Assembly (NCBI GenBank): GCA_964304625.1
Contig: OZ199840.1
Location: 9,672,001 to 9,736,000, forward strand
DNA from: Kudoa neothunni
Lineage: Eukaryota > Cnidaria
Reading direction: 5' to 3'
DNA: 64,000 nt
This document shows, piece by piece, positions 34,321-47,518 of the stretch; position 1 is the stretch's first letter, and the number at the start of each line of letters is the position of its first letter. The position numbers and the translations under genes are program-made. Below the pieces are notes generated by a model. It made no database searches. It was not told the origin of the DNA and saw nothing but the letters and a program-made list of their open reading frames with translations.

Positions 34321-37248
34321 TGAAAAACCAGGTCACCTTTGGATCAATCTTGCTTTCGAATGTCAGCGCATCTGTCCCCACCTAAATAATTATTTGTTTA
34401 TTTTGACTCTATGCTGCATCTTTTCTATCTATTATTATCTACTACAATATTGGTTAGATAATAACTTCATCCCTGATCAACGAATATACTACTAAATATA
34501 TTGATACTGTTAAAAATAACATTAAACTTACATTTTAGAGGATTAATCCCCAATGTGGGTGTTGATCACACTTCAGCTTAACTAATTTAAATAAATAGAC
34601 CACACAAAGATAATCCTGTATGTTTATTTGTTGGGTTTGTTGATTGTTTTGAATTATAGATTTTTTTAAATTGGGAACAAATTTTTTTGCTATGGATCTT
34701 AAATCATTAATATAATATTTTAATTATGAAATTTTACTATAAATTTACTGCTCACGCATAGCAAATTCTAATTCATAATGAATGAAATAATCAAATTCAA
34801 TCACAGGGTAATATTTGATTATTTATAATCCGATTTGTATCCTTATATTATTAGCGATCAAGCATTCTCCTAACTATAAATCAAATATGAGTCAATATAT
34901 TTTAACTATTGTTGCCTAAATAAGTTTATGTTTCGTAGTCTTTGATGTTTATTTTATGTTTTATTGAAGATTAAAATTAAACACAGTTCCCTAACCTAAC
35001 CTACCTTACTAAGTGTTTAACTTATTGGACTGTTTATGGAGCTACGCACTTATGTAGCTTACGTAGTATTTTCTAGGCAAATAGCAACTGTCATCATGCG
35101 TCAATTTCATAAAATCTAGCTGATTGAATTAATGCATTTATAATATTGTTTAGTTATTTCGTGGTTTTTCATAATTATTGGGGGAACATATCGTCCATAT
35201 GGTAATTAGAAATGTTTATTTATTTATTTCATGTCTAAATATCAAGAAATATGATTTGATTTTATTGAAGAACTAAATAATAATTATTTTCATAAAAATG
35301 ATAACTTATATAATTTTTTAAGATTATTTAATTAAAACACTTATCAAATATAATATTGCCACATGACAATAAGCATTAACCTTCTGTTCAAAACTTTAAT
35401 GATTACAAAAATCACGAATTACATTTATTTATAAAAATTATAGATTTTAATTTAAAATTTATTCTTTCTGTATAAATAAAATAATAAGTATAAGTGAATT
35501 TAGTGGAAAGAAATTCCCTGTTGATTTTTCGAAAAAATTCAAATCATGTTACATTTTTAAAACGGAATAATTTTGGTAATCGTCACATAACCTACATTAT
35601 AATTTTTAATTTTTAAAGTAATTAATATTTATCGCGTGGAAAGATCGATCGTCGTCGTTCTGTTTATTACTCAAGATTTTCTCTGCGTTTTAAAAAGATA
35701 CAACAATAATTTTCTTATTTAATGTATTAAAAAATAATTCAAACTTTAAATTAAGGTAAAAAATATACAATGAGAAATAATAAAAAAAAATTTTATGTTG
35801 GCTTACGTTAAAATTCGGCGCACAAGAGTTATTGAAGCTTCGCAATAAAGCGTAAAATAAGCATTGAGAACTTATTAATACAATGTGATTTTAAAATATG
35901 ACTACATTTTTCCTATAATCGGTTTAAAAAAATTCCTTTTTACTCTAATAAATAAAAATTCCGATTTTTAGTAATTAATCTTTTTAAATATTTAATTCAG
36001 ATAGCGATTTAACGGTAAATAGTTAAATGAATTTTTTAAATAATAAAAAACTTTCAAATACCCATGTAATCATACCCGCGGAAAAATTTAATGATAATTA
36101 ACATTCCAAAGACAAACTAATTTTAATTATTCACGATAATCCCCTGCCAATATGGGATAAAACGTTCTAAACAATCATTAGATTCTTCCATATTATATTA
36201 TTTTCCTCACCCCTCCCACATATGAGTACAACGCCACAACCCTCCACAAAAAGAGATTGAAAATTGATTTATTTTTACTAAAATTACTTAACAAAGCATT
36301 CGATTTTAAGAAGAAAATCATTGTAAATCAGATAAACAATACTGATTGCAAATTAAATATTTTCACATTTTTCTCGTCTTTTATTGACAATAATATTGTC
36401 AACCGAAACTCTTAATCAAACAAAAATATGCATCGATCATTACATGTAATTCGACTAAATATATTAATATTTTATTGTAAAATTTTAGATACGCATAAGT
36501 GCGCATGCATGGAATATTGTATTTTGTAAATTTCTGTTTTAATCAGAAATTAAATATTAAATGAGGAAAGTAAAAATATGAATCCTTCTTTAACGTAAAG
36601 TTATTGTTTATATAATTTTTTAGTACAAATCAATTTTAGTAGAAGTATAAAGTCTAAAATAATTCAACATCAAAATAAAAAACTTAGTTTAAACACTAGT
36701 TAAGAATAACTTTTATTTTACTTTAAGTTTTTTTAACTCTGCCAGTACTGACTACGGTAGTCCAAGACCTCAAAATGACTATTTTGTTTCTACATTAATG
36801 TATGTTTGGTAATTTACTTTGAAAATTCTCAAGCTCCTATATTAAGTGAGTTTCTAGCTGAAAATAAAATTTATAGTTTATCGGCTAAAGATTAACGCCT
36901 AAAATACGACTTAGTTTTTCAATTTTCATTTGATATTTGTTGTATTATTTTCTAAAGCTCGTGTATTTATAATAAATATTAATTTCTCTCATCAAAATCA
37001 AAATTTTTGATCCAAACTAAAACGCAAATCGTGAAAAGCAATATTTATTTTTGAATATAATCCACAATAAGATTAACGATAATTAATCCGATTAATTATT
37101 CAATTTGTTTTTGCTTTCGCATATTGGAGTAAAAATTTTTTTATAAATTCTTTATTTTTGCTGGGGTCTAATATGAGTTCTTAAAACAATATATGGATTT
37201 AGAAAACTCTTTAATTGCTAATATAAGGGTTGTAACCAAATTCAATTA
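34321..37248. other. AT-rich spacer upstream of ALG11
   Basis: No recognisable gene. A short CCTAA-type run (CCCTAACCTAACCTACC, about 34,989-35,005) and an NRF-1-like GTGCGCATGCA at 36,499-36,509 were noted. Confidence 0.5.
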
Positions 37249-37470
37249 ATGCGCGGTCAGCAATATAGTGATATCGCAGGTTTGAATTTCGGCCACGACC
37301 ATTCATTCCATCTATCAGAAAATAAATACTATAATGAAATATTCTATGCTTTTTTTCATATGTCATCAATTCACTTGTTAATAACACTAATCCTAAATTT
37401 TATTATATCACCGACTATTACCGAGGGAATGTCTACACTCAAATATATGTATTTGGTGTTTACTGCGTAA
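37249..37470 (+). CDS. possible rhomboid-like exon, copy 1
   Basis: A 73-codon open frame reads FYAFFHMSSIHLLITLILNF, then TEGMSTLKYMYLV. The FxHxSxxHLLxTLxLN pattern with a hydrophobic helix and a following G resembles the first catalytic-domain helices of rhomboid proteases (HxxxxHLxxN). No neighbouring exons with the GxSG serine or second histidine were found. It may be a decayed or chance sequence. Identical in the second copy at 55,061-55,282. Confidence 0.25.
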   Translation: MRGQQYSDIAGLNFGHDHSFHLSENKYYNEIFYAFFHMSSIHLLITLILNFIISPTITEGMSTLKYMYLVFTA

Positions 37471-38683
37471 ATGTTCATCCATCTTATTTGATGATGAAAA
37501 TCAACATTATCGATTTTTTAAGGAGTGTAAAATATAACTTTGTGTCTTTAGTTTAACATTATATTAATAATGTTGCTGATAAATGAATTCATGTAAATAA
37601 CTCCAGATACGGCACTCTGCTGTATATTTGCTAGGGAATTGTTTTCAATATATAAAATTGAGATAAATTGAATAAGCATAAAGCTTATTTTGTCTGGGGT
37701 CAAGAAATACCTCAGCCCGTGCATGGCGCATGCGTTTTATTTCGGAAGTTAATGTTAATGTTAATGTAGGGGAGGTTAAAAACAGTGAAATATAATTCTT
37801 AATAATTCCACCGATTTTAAAATAATTTATAACTTTTTAGGTTTGAATACAAATGATTTTAATTTTATAATTTTATATTGAATATTGAATGAAAAAGACA
37901 AAAATAATAATTATTATTCATATATTAATAAATAGAAATAGAAATAATACATTGGAAACAAATTAATTTTCAACAAAATTCGTTGAGGGATAATTTATTT
38001 ATCAGACTCATTTTAGTTTCGATTTCGCACGAATCGAGCGTGATATATTCTCCAGATAGATTCCGATTACTTAGAATTGTTTCATTGTGTAAAAAACATG
38101 CTTGGACGTACAATTTTTTGGTTAACTCAAAATATGAATCTCAGACTCTCAGTAATTGTCTCCCAGACCCCCGATCTATCCTACCTATCCTATGTTTGAC
38201 ATCGAATGTAAAGTTTCCTTAAATTAAATATTTATACTCAATTAATTGATGTATATTTTTATTCTAAAATAAGACAACAAAATCATAGTTAACTGCTTGG
38301 TTTAGCTTCTTTTATTTACTTCCGAGAAGCCGTGGGACCAAATTCCTGCGGAAACGTAAGGATTATCGTCAGAAACAGCAATGAATTTAAAATACTAAAC
38401 GCATCACAAAGTAAATATCTATCGAATTTAATTAAGTATATCCTAAGTTATCTATCCAACTAGTGATTGAATGAGCACTGATTTTTTAATGGAGAAAATA
38501 AACTGGAAACTATTATGTAGAAATTTTTTAGTTTCTCATGTAATTTAAGAACTTGAACAAAATTTAAGTGATTACAATTGATAATAACTAAGCAATTTGC
38601 AGCTTTCACATCAAATAATATCATTCAAACAGTAACAGTGTATTTTTAACATTCTAAACAAATAACTGACTATTGAATTAAGG
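37471..38683. other. AT-rich spacer
   Basis: No supportable gene. Contains ATGGCGCATGCG at 37,723-37,734 (NRF-1-like) and a short TTAATG tandem repeat at about 37,749-37,766. Confidence 0.5.
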
Positions 38684-41309
38684 CTAAGGAGGAAAGTTAT
38701 CACTCGATTGAGTACTCGGGGTATGTTCTGAAGATGGCAGAGGGATAGAATTATTAAGAGTGAATTGCGTATTCTGAGCCAAAAACACCCTAACAACAGA
38801 ATGTCTAAATCTTGCTTTTCTAAATCAAGAAGCATGATAAGGAGAAATGGATTCAGCCAAAAATATTACTCCAAATTTCGAAGCCATTTCAGTACCTCGA
38901 TTTTCGAGTTACAGAACAAAATAACTGCAGGTTTCAAAACTAATGTCATGAGATTTATCAAAACCACAGTAACAAAATTATATCACTTTTGGTATATGTC
39001 CTCAAGGGTTGTTGTTTAAAAATACCAAAGTTGTTCGAATATTTCGGAAGAAGAATAAATCCATCCTTGATATATATAATATATAATATAACAGATGTAT
39101 TTGGACAATGTAGATTACTTGTTTGTCCGCATCATAAACACAATATCTAATTTTCTCCAATGGAATCAAATACTTGGGATTTATAGCCTTTTTAATGACT
39201 TTAACAGCGGCGCATTATTTATTAATTACCTCTTCGTTGGGAAAGATATAAAGATAATAGCTGGTAAGTATAGCATATGATTTCTTTTCTAAAATAATAA
39301 AAAATATCATAAATAAATAAATAAATCCAAGAATTGTTCCTATATACCGAATGCATTGAGATAACCTTGATATATAATAACTTCCTCGAAAATGTTGCAA
39401 TTATTTGTGGTTGGTCTATTATCATTCCCTTCAAAAATCACCTTTCTATTCACATCTTTATACAGATCCTAATTTTTCAAGTTGAATCATTGATTTGATA
39501 TACACCAAAATATAATATTACTTTAATTAAAGTCATATCAAACACACTCAATTGATAATCCATTGTTGCTTGCTTAAGGTATTCCACCATGGTCAACTAT
39601 TCATATCCATGGTGAAAGAAATACTTTACAAATTTGTTACCCTAGGAAGCAACCCATTGGTATGGAGAGATAGGTTCAAAAACATTGTCGAATAAAACAA
39701 ATATTCAACATTGTCTATTTGATTGATTAACAAGTCTATTAACTATTTATTAGATTTCTCACTTAAACCAATATCAGATCTATAAAAATTTTGGGAGTGA
39801 TATCGGTTGGAGATCATTTTGATAATTTTTTCGCATTGATGATGATCTCTAGGTATGTGTACGAATTCGGCCACCAATCTATTGATGCGTAATATAAGGA
39901 TAAATTTATGTGCACACTATATGATAAAAATAAGGCTTACCTAAGAACCTCTGAAGGCAGCATGTGTTGGAAGTCGAAAAAATGAAAATATAAGTTTGAA
40001 TAGTTATCATTGGTCAATTTTCTAGATTTATGATCAAATACTTTAATACTAGTCAATTTAATTACTCGGCACATATAAAGTCTGTAAATTTATGTTTATC
40101 AAAATATTGTTCACTCAGATAGATTAACGAAGGCACTGACACAGGGAATTCTTTTATTGAAACCCATTGTTCACTTAGATCCTTCATTCGAGCTATCGCC
40201 TATTTTATTAGAGTTTATTAGAATCGGTTAGTCAATTGTGTGTAGGTTTACATTTTCGGGGTCTATTGAAAATAAAATGACTATATTTTCAAAATTCGCT
40301 TCACAATTATTGTAGATTTTATCGCTAAACATGTTCCGCTGTTTTTCCAACATATAAACAATAAATCATACGTCAGATCATCATTGTTGTAGTATTTTTC
40401 ATCTATTGGTTTGATGTTGGAATTGTTTCGACAGAACGCATGGAAACAATTGAAAAGCCCTAACATCCTTATAGACAGCAGAGAGGATTTCAGCCAGTGG
40501 GTGTTAACAGAATTCTTACTTTATGAAATTCAGGGTTAAGCCTCTAAGAGGATTGTAACGTAATTTTTAGTAACCTCTGATTTAGTTAAACAAATAGGTT
40601 CACTTCTGGAGTATTGTAGTTTAGCTGTATTATCTATAATTTGAACATAAACGTCATTTTTATAGTTTAAAATCGCACAATACAGGAATCAATTGGGCGA
40701 AAGTTAGTTCACTGAGTGGGGATTTTAATAATACCCTTGCATTAGATTATGATAATAAAAACAAAAAAAATTAATTATACATGTTTTAACTGTAAGATCT
40801 TCAGGAATTTGTTTTTTATTGAATTTCTGGTTGTTTTTTCCTGTGTTTGGCTAATTTCACAATGATTATAGTGGTGTTAATCGGAAGAATCAGTCGAATC
40901 AACAAACTTGTGCAAATTACTCATGGAAAATTTGTGAATTCATCTGTTTAACATGGTTTTGAGTAAAATAAAATCATATATTTATAAATGCTTCCCGATC
41001 AACCATCACTTGTTTAGCTACTGTTATGTTCTAGAGTGGTCACTACCTAGCCTTTTCATTTAATTCTTAATACATAAAATACAACAAATTTTATTCCTCT
41101 AATTAGTTTAAGGAAATATTATAAATAAAATGAAAATAGACATTGAGAGGTTTAGTAGCCCAATAATAGTAAATACAATAATCCTTTTGATGCCGAAAAA
41201 GGAAATCTTGTGTGAACAAACATACATCTAATAACACCAAAATAATAATAGAAACAACGAAGAAAAACTTATTAAAAATATTATAAGCTAATTTACCAAT
41301 GCTTTTCAT
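38684..41309 (-). CDS. unrecognised multi-exon gene(s), copy 1
   Basis: I do not recognise the product. Many short minus-strand stretches look coding and several join in phase. A hydrophobic N-terminus MKSIGKLAYNIFNKFFFVVS starts at 41,309. NDVYVQIIDNTAKLQYSRSE lies at about 40,680-40,620, and AEILSAVYKDVRAFQLFPCV at about 40,490-40,430. ARMKDLSEQWVSIKEFPVSV lies at about 40,190-40,130. SIKVFDHKSRKLT to FQHMLPSEVLR (about 40,055-39,948) joins across a short intron to LVAEFVHIPRDHHQCEKIIK (from about 39,890). Near the end are a hydrophobic segment with TLVLKPAVILFC (about 38,960-38,900) and a Ser/Pro-rich tail PSSEHTPSTQSSDNFPP with stop at 38,684. Two adjacent genes are possible. Exon limits are approximate. 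The copy at 56,496-59,121 is the same. Confidence 0.4.
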
Positions 41310-42024
41310 TTAAAACAAAATTTCATCTAACAAAGCTGCAAGTAAACTACGTCCAGAATAGATTTTCGTTGTAATCCTCTACTTGAAGATGATATGGTAT
41401 TAGATTGATTATCTATCAAAATTAAGTTAATTAATTATGGAAAGACGCAATAATAAATTTATTTTATATGTCTTAAAATATGTTTTAAAGCGGAATTATG
41501 TTATAAGCTTTTTTCGTTAGAATGTTATCGTAATGTCAAATAAAATATTACCTGACAGTGACATAATATGTTTGATATCAAGTAAATAAGATAGGAACAA
41601 TTATCTGGTATTTGTTCTTAATGCAATTAAATAGAGTCAATTTAAAAAGCTGTATATGACGTTTTCATTTAAATCTAACAAATGGGTCAGTATATATAAC
41701 TTATGGTAGGTCAATTATTGCATGTTTCAATTTTGTGGTTATTAAAACTTACAAACATGTTTTCTATATTTAAACAAATTTTGTTATAACATTCAGAGAA
41801 AATTTTTGAAATGGTGGCAAAATAACTGCACGAACCCGTAATGGAAGATAAATCATGTAAAGTCAAATATTTTAAAACTCCACCTTTTCTATATCAATAT
41901 TACCCAGAAAACTAAATTAACCTTAATAAAAGGTTGTTAAGGTCTGCATTCTTTCCATATTAATTAAATAAGAACCCATTACTTATTGTTTTTATTGTAA
42001 AATGTATATTACGAAAATGATAAA
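41310..42024. other. AT-rich spacer
   Basis: No recognisable gene or repeat. Confidence 0.5.
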
Positions 42025-43287
42025 GGAATCGGGATGTTGCATAACAACAGATCTTTCAAAGTTGAGTAATACCACAAATACTTATTTTATCCTTTTTTTG
42101 TTTAATATTTGTTTCAAATAATTTCCATTAATTGTATTCATGATGAAATCGTTTAAAAAATAATACTTTTAAATGATAAATGGTATACGGTGCTAGATTT
42201 TTATTGAACTAGGGATAATTGTGAAGTTATTAATAACCATTCTTGAGGGTATAAATCCGTGCGTGCACTGCTATTTTCATCCATTGGCAATAAAAACATT
42301 TCCTAAAAAAAGAAAACCATCACCTGATAAGTGTATCATTTTCATCATTCACAATCGGAATAATGAAATGACAATCTTAAGAGAAGATGAATATTATGTT
42401 CTTGTGAGAATTCATGGGAAACCTTTTAGAAGTTATCAAAATTATATTCCAGCATTAATGATTGAAAAGTTTTGATCCGAATAATAAATATTAAAAAATA
42501 GAGCCTTTGTTGAATTATTATGCTTTAATAGTTAAAATATGAAATTTAATTTAAAAAATATTAATCTAAATTAAGATATTCTCTATTTAGATAATGAAAA
42601 ATAATTCGATATTAACGACTGATCAAACAACAATAAAGATTACACAAACATATTGTGTAATTATGTTTATTTTTCATGAATTAATATCCATAAAAGAAAA
42701 TTCGTTTCTGAAAGATTGTTATAATTTTTAATCATTCTTAAGAACCATTAAATTAATTTTTAATACATTGTCTAGTTAATAATCACTTCTTAGGATCAAG
42801 ATTAGAAGAGAATTTACTAAATAACACCCAATAATTGCTTTAATAAATAGAGCGTTTCGAATAGAAATATTTATAATACTAAAAATACTTACATAACTAT
42901 AATTAAAAACAAATTTAAATTAGAAAGTGTTATGAGTATGGAGGAATTTTTAATATTCTATATTTCTGAACAATAGCTATTAATAATGATTAACTGTTAA
43001 TTTTTTTAGAGATAATACCATGCCAAAAATAAAATAAACATTTAAATGCACGAATTGTAATCTCTATTCATATAGCTTCATAGTGAAATATGGAAACCAG
43101 TGAATAAACATGAGGATTATGTTGTTGACTTCACCATCATATGCGATTAGAAGAAAAATTGGGTTTTATAATTTTGGAAAAAATTTTAAAGTGTTCCCTA
43201 TAAGAAGCGCAAATAAGATTATTTAAACTGTCTCCCAACGAAAAAAGTCATAAAAAACGCTAAAACCGGTTTAGTCACACGCTCCAC
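42025..43287 (-). mobile_element. partial relative of the inverted-arm element, copy 1
   Basis: This aligns to the reverse complement of about 18,075-19,370: one diverged arm ending GTCACACGCTCCAC at 43,287 plus part of the interior. The opposite arm is missing. It carries the 84-codon frame at 42,221-42,475. Divergence from the 18-20 kb copy is substantial, with many small indels, so the family has been active more than once. Confidence 0.75.
42221..42475 (+). CDS. 84-codon frame carried by the inverted-arm element family
   Basis: The reading starts MKLLITILEGINPCVHCYF; the MKL start codon is GTG or lies upstream, so the start is uncertain. It ends RSYQNYIPALMIEKF with stop. The 18-20 kb element has the same C-terminal reading and the same stop position (SYKNYFSALMIEKL), with conservative changes, but its 5' part is interrupted. 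I recognise no family. It may be part of a transposon protein, a captured host exon, or a chance frame. Confidence 0.3.
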   Translation: MKLLITILEGINPCVHCYFHPLAIKTFPKKRKPSPDKCIIFIIHNRNNEMTILREDEYYVLVRIHGKPFRSYQNYIPALMIEKF

Positions 43288-43967
43288 AATTTCCCAAATA
43301 TTCATGATTTCGTCATGACGGATATTTAAAATAATCTGATATGGGTAATTATATAATTTACCCTATTGTAAAGTCAAAAGAATTGTTAATCAATTATGGT
43401 ACATTATTGCGAATTGCTGTTGATAAACCATTTGTCAATGTGTTATCCGCAGATATGATGGATAAGATATGATAATTATCTCAATCCAAAGGTTGCCAAT
43501 GAATATTTATTAATTTCATGAATAGAAATCAAACGTCATCAATTTTCGGCACCCGTATAAGATTATAGCCGCGAAGCTGAAGTAAATACCTTCAATTCGC
43601 GCAAACGTTCGACCAACAACACATTATTGGTTACGCAATAACATGAAGATTTCTGATAGATTTATTTAAATTTTATTTTTTTGTAATACGTAACACACTT
43701 CACAATTTTAAGAGGCGACAACTAAGTCAAATAGTCCGCAACAAAATTATATCTCCAAAAATCTCACTATTATAAAATAATTTGGTTCAATTTATTTGAA
43801 CTTTCAAAAAGAAATTATTTCAAGTGTCGTGATATTTGCAATAACTTTATCTATTGACTTAATATATGAAAAACACCGACCATATCCGAACGAGATTAAA
43901 CCAGGGGTTACCGTGTGGGTTTTTCTATTTTTTACAGCTCTTTGTAGGGTTTTGTTGGACGTACACA
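43288..43967. other. upstream flank of the bHLH-PAS-like gene
   Basis: AT-rich, no other gene recognised. An in-frame extension of the bHLH-PAS reading upstream of 43,968 is open but not convincing. Confidence 0.4.
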
Positions 43968-45384
43968 ATGAAAAAATCCCGATCAAAGAGACCTAAACCA
44001 TTGATTGATGTTGAGAATTTGGATTCTATATTTTCCACTGAGTGGAATGTCAGCTGCGATGGAGTTGATTCAGAAATAAATTTCACCGATTACAAGGATG
44101 ATACAAAGCCCGACACTAATTTTAAGATTAAACGAAAAAGAACTGACAACCGTGAAGTGTTGAAAGAATTAGCAAGTCTGATTCCAATGCATGGGATTTG
44201 TCCTACCAAGTGTGCTGAAAGTACGCTAATGGCTGTTATGGATTGGGCCGGCTCTAAGATTTCACTTTAGGTTGTCCCTAATAATGCACACGGAGCTGAC
44301 ACATGTTTATTGTTGAACTACGCATCCAACTATATACAAGTGAAGATGTTGTTGAATGGTCCACGGCTCGATACCCTAGCCACCATTCCTACCCGCATAG
44401 ATGATTCACCCGAATAAAATCACCTATTTAATATCTCCAACGCGCTACTTATTGTCATATCCAGTTCGCTACAATGTTTATACATATCGATGAATGTGCA
44501 CAATATGATCGGCCTAACTCAAGCGTCAATTATTGGCAATAATGTGGTGGATATTATTCATCCCAATTGTGTGGCCAATCTGTTCAATGATGAAAATGTC
44601 AGTCCCTGTACATTAAACAATGCGCCTCCACTATTTGTCGATGAACAGACCAGCAGTCCGCATCCAATCTCTTCAATGTGTGGCAAAACTATAAGCGCCA
44701 ACCATCCTTACCAACATCTCACAAGAAATTGCACTGAGATCCGTCTCAAAAGCTACATCACCGATAGTAGCACCTATTTCGATAAACAAGGACCCTATTG
44801 CTACAAGAAAATGCATCTTATTTATTCGATCCACGAAATCCCCTGTTTGATTTCAGGTCACACTTCAACCGATCATCGATTAGGCAAAAGATATTTGGTT
44901 GGTTTGTTGTTGCCTTTCAATGGAATACCACTCAACCCCACTCCTAATTGTGTTGGTGTTAAATCGGCCAATTTTGTTAGCTATCATCGACAGTGTTTAT
45001 CACTGGCTGAGGTTTCTGAGTATTTTTATGTCGGTGTGAAATTTATTGATATTGGTTGATCAGAAATAATATCAATATCACCACTGATAACACTCTCTCA
45101 TGGTATGGTGTCATCGAGCCTTCATACCTGAAATGTCTACGTGATTCCACACCAAAAAGTACACCACTAAATGTATGCAGTGGTTTGGTGGTGATAATTT
45201 TGTTGTTATTAGTTCTAAAAATGGATTCGCTTCTAACACTATCTATTTCTATTGAAAATTCCCACATCCAAATTGCTACCAAAGGCCAACTTGTGAGTGC
45301 AAAAGTTGTCAGAATAAACCTTGTTTATATATTTTGCTATCACATGAAGTGATTACCATTAGTGGAAAGTGGTTGTTGATTTGA
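43968..45384 (+). pseudogene. bHLH-PAS-like transcription factor, copy 1 (frame-disrupted)
   Basis: This is the same gene as 61,777-63,190, where the domains are described. Relative to that copy it has extra or missing single bases: an extra C just after the intron acceptor (about 44,276), three insertions within about 40 bp near 44,600-44,640, and indels near 45,150, 45,220-45,265 and 45,295. It also has a TAA near 44,415 where copy 2 reads AAA. Most sit in homopolymers. The region approaches the contig end at 48,239, so consensus error is as likely as true decay. Confidence 0.55.
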
Positions 45385-46749
45385 ATGTGTGTTGGTTTAC
45401 TTTTGGCTAGGGATCAATCGTTAATAAGCAGAACATGGCCGTGAAAAATCCCATTCAAAACCCTATCAATGAACGCATTCCCTATGTACATCCAAGCGAT
45501 AATGACCAATTTATTTTATCTTCCTCTAATTGTGTATTCAAATTTTTTATTTTCCCTTTTGTGAAAAGTACGTGACCCTCATTTTTATGGTCCTTTACTA
45601 TTTGCTGCTTTTTCAAGATACCGACCATTCCCGTCAATTGGACATTATCTGGATATTTATCTGGATATTTGGATATTGGATTGGAAACTTGTGTAGTTTT
45701 TGATTGCCTTGTTAATATTATATTTTTGCGATAATGCCCTTGTATATTGTTTTGTTTGAATTGTAGTTCTCTTTCATTTTCTTCTATGCGTATAAGTTAA
45801 TACATAGATTTTTTTGGAGGGGTTTAAATTATATCAGAGTATTAATTATTTAACAGATGGTCTACAAAAATTGGAGGTAGTTATGTAAGAAACGGCGTCT
45901 AAAATTCAACATAATTTAGTGATTGCCTCACAAATCGGTTTTATGCGCGCATAAAAGTTAAATATTTGAATTTCTCCCTCCATTTTAGAATCGGTGGTGC
46001 ATTCGAATGCTTGCGCAGAAGTAACGTCACGTTCCATATAATTTCCCCGAATTTCATACCTTCTCGCTCTATATCTAATTCATAAATATTACCAAATAAT
46101 GCACTGATAAATGTTTTAGTTTCGTGAATTTTTACACAAAGATTAGATGATTCTAATGTTCGTTATGATAGCGTATTCATTTAAATGTCAACATAAAAAT
46201 ACAAAATGACAAATGGGTTGTTAATTATTATACTATTGTTAACTGTAAAAACATCATTTAATTTTTTAATATATTATTTATTTATGATAAAAAATTTTGT
46301 AACGCGTGTAAGGTTTATTTGAATACAATTACAATTGCTCATGTATAAATTTATTATGTAATTAACAACAAATATACAATTACATGTTATTATGAAAAAT
46401 TATCGTATGCATAATACATTAATTATCGTATCTTTAAAATGTTCAATTTTATGAATTTTAGAATGACTATGTTTTTTACTAATTTAATCAAATAATTTAA
46501 AAACAATTATGAAATAAATATGCTTTAAATTTGTGTTCAGTTATCCTCGTATAAACAGCTTTATTTATTTATTTATTTATAATATATAATTATAATATTA
46601 ACATAAGCATAACATTGCATACAAATATGATATGTATTTCAAATGATTTGTCAATAATTGTTTTTTAAGAAATAACAGTATAAATTCATAAAACGAGGCA
46701 TAATTAATCTCTGTGTATTAATTATAAAAGATTTCCAAATCGATATTTC
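45385..46749. other. spacer with conserved 18-bp palindrome
   Basis: No gene. Holds short GGATATTTATCT-type direct repeats (about 45,646-45,680), the palindrome at 45,939-45,956, and a (TTTA)n run at about 46,560-46,580. Confidence 0.5.
45939..45956. promoter_or_regulatory. perfect 18-bp palindrome TTTTATGCGCGCATAAAA
   Basis: The palindrome has a GC-alternating core with AT wings. It is retained exactly at 63,768-63,785 although the flanks of the two copies differ by several changes. A binding site is possible; function unknown. Confidence 0.35.
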
Positions 46750-47518
46750 ACTTAGGAAAACTACTTTACGACAAAACACCTGCTTATAAAGCAACTATGA
46801 CAAAGGTCTTTAACACTGGTAAAATATATAAGATTCCTTCAAATAAAGAAGACCTTATAATTTTTTTGATTGGGTTTAATCATTTAAAAAAACAGAAGTG
46901 GCATTTCCACAAAATGTACTACTGGTTGCATAATTGCAATAATTCATTTATCCAATCGGATTTACGCATAGGATCCATTGCAAATCTTGTGGATAGGAGA
47001 GAGAAATTTAGATTCCTTTGTGGAGAAATCCTATTACTTGTATTCTCAACCAATTATTTCAATCCTATATAATTAATCATTAGGACCTGGAAAGATTATT
47101 GAGATAGATGAGTCCAAATTTGGAAAACGGGAATATGATCGTGGTCGGAGGATAGAGGGGCATTGGGTTTTTGATGACATTGAACGTGAAACCAATCGAA
47201 TTTTTGCTATCCCTGTAAAAAAAAGGAACAATTTTAATTGCTTACGTTGATTAAAAAATACATATTGCCAGGTATTTTTATGGGGACCAAGACCAAGAAA
47301 ATAATCAAATTCAGGGACAACAATATTTATGGATACAGCATCGAACTGTAAATCACAGCAAGTGTTTCGTTGCTAAAGATGGAACGCATACCAATACAAT
47401 TGAATCTACCTGGCGACAATTTAAATTATCTTTCCCATTAAATGGAACCAGAAAATATATGTATAGGAGGTTATTTTTACATATAATTGGAGATTATATT
47501 TATTTAAATTTGTTCTAG
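46750..47518 (+). mobile_element. Merlin-type (ISXO2-like) transposase remnant
   Basis: An upstream piece (46,797-47,069) contains QKWHFHKMYYWLHNC. The catalytic part follows: GPGKIIEIDESKFGKREYDR with RGRRIEGHWVFDDIERETNR (about 47,084-47,215), the hallmark of the ISXO2/IS1595-like domain of Merlin elements. Beyond frame changes come LKKYILPG-like and HRTVNHSKCFVAKDGTHTNT, IESTWRQFKLSFPLNGTRKY, ending at the stop 47,516-47,518. The H-x-x-x-x-T-x-T-IE-S-W block is the expected C-terminal catalytic region. Frame changes and stops make it inactive. Terminal repeats were not found. Confidence 0.8.

Noticed and set aside
34989-35005. CCTAA-type run resembling the arthropod telomere repeat
   Set aside because: Only two to three units; too short to call an interstitial telomere.
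38700-39450. Possible AGTRAP-like membrane protein from the words TLVLKPAVILFC
   Set aside because: Similarity rests on one short hydrophobic block; exons could not be joined convincingly.
39588-39613. CCACCATGG...CCATGGTG inverted repeat
   Set aside because: Eight-base stem inside a putative coding region; probably chance.
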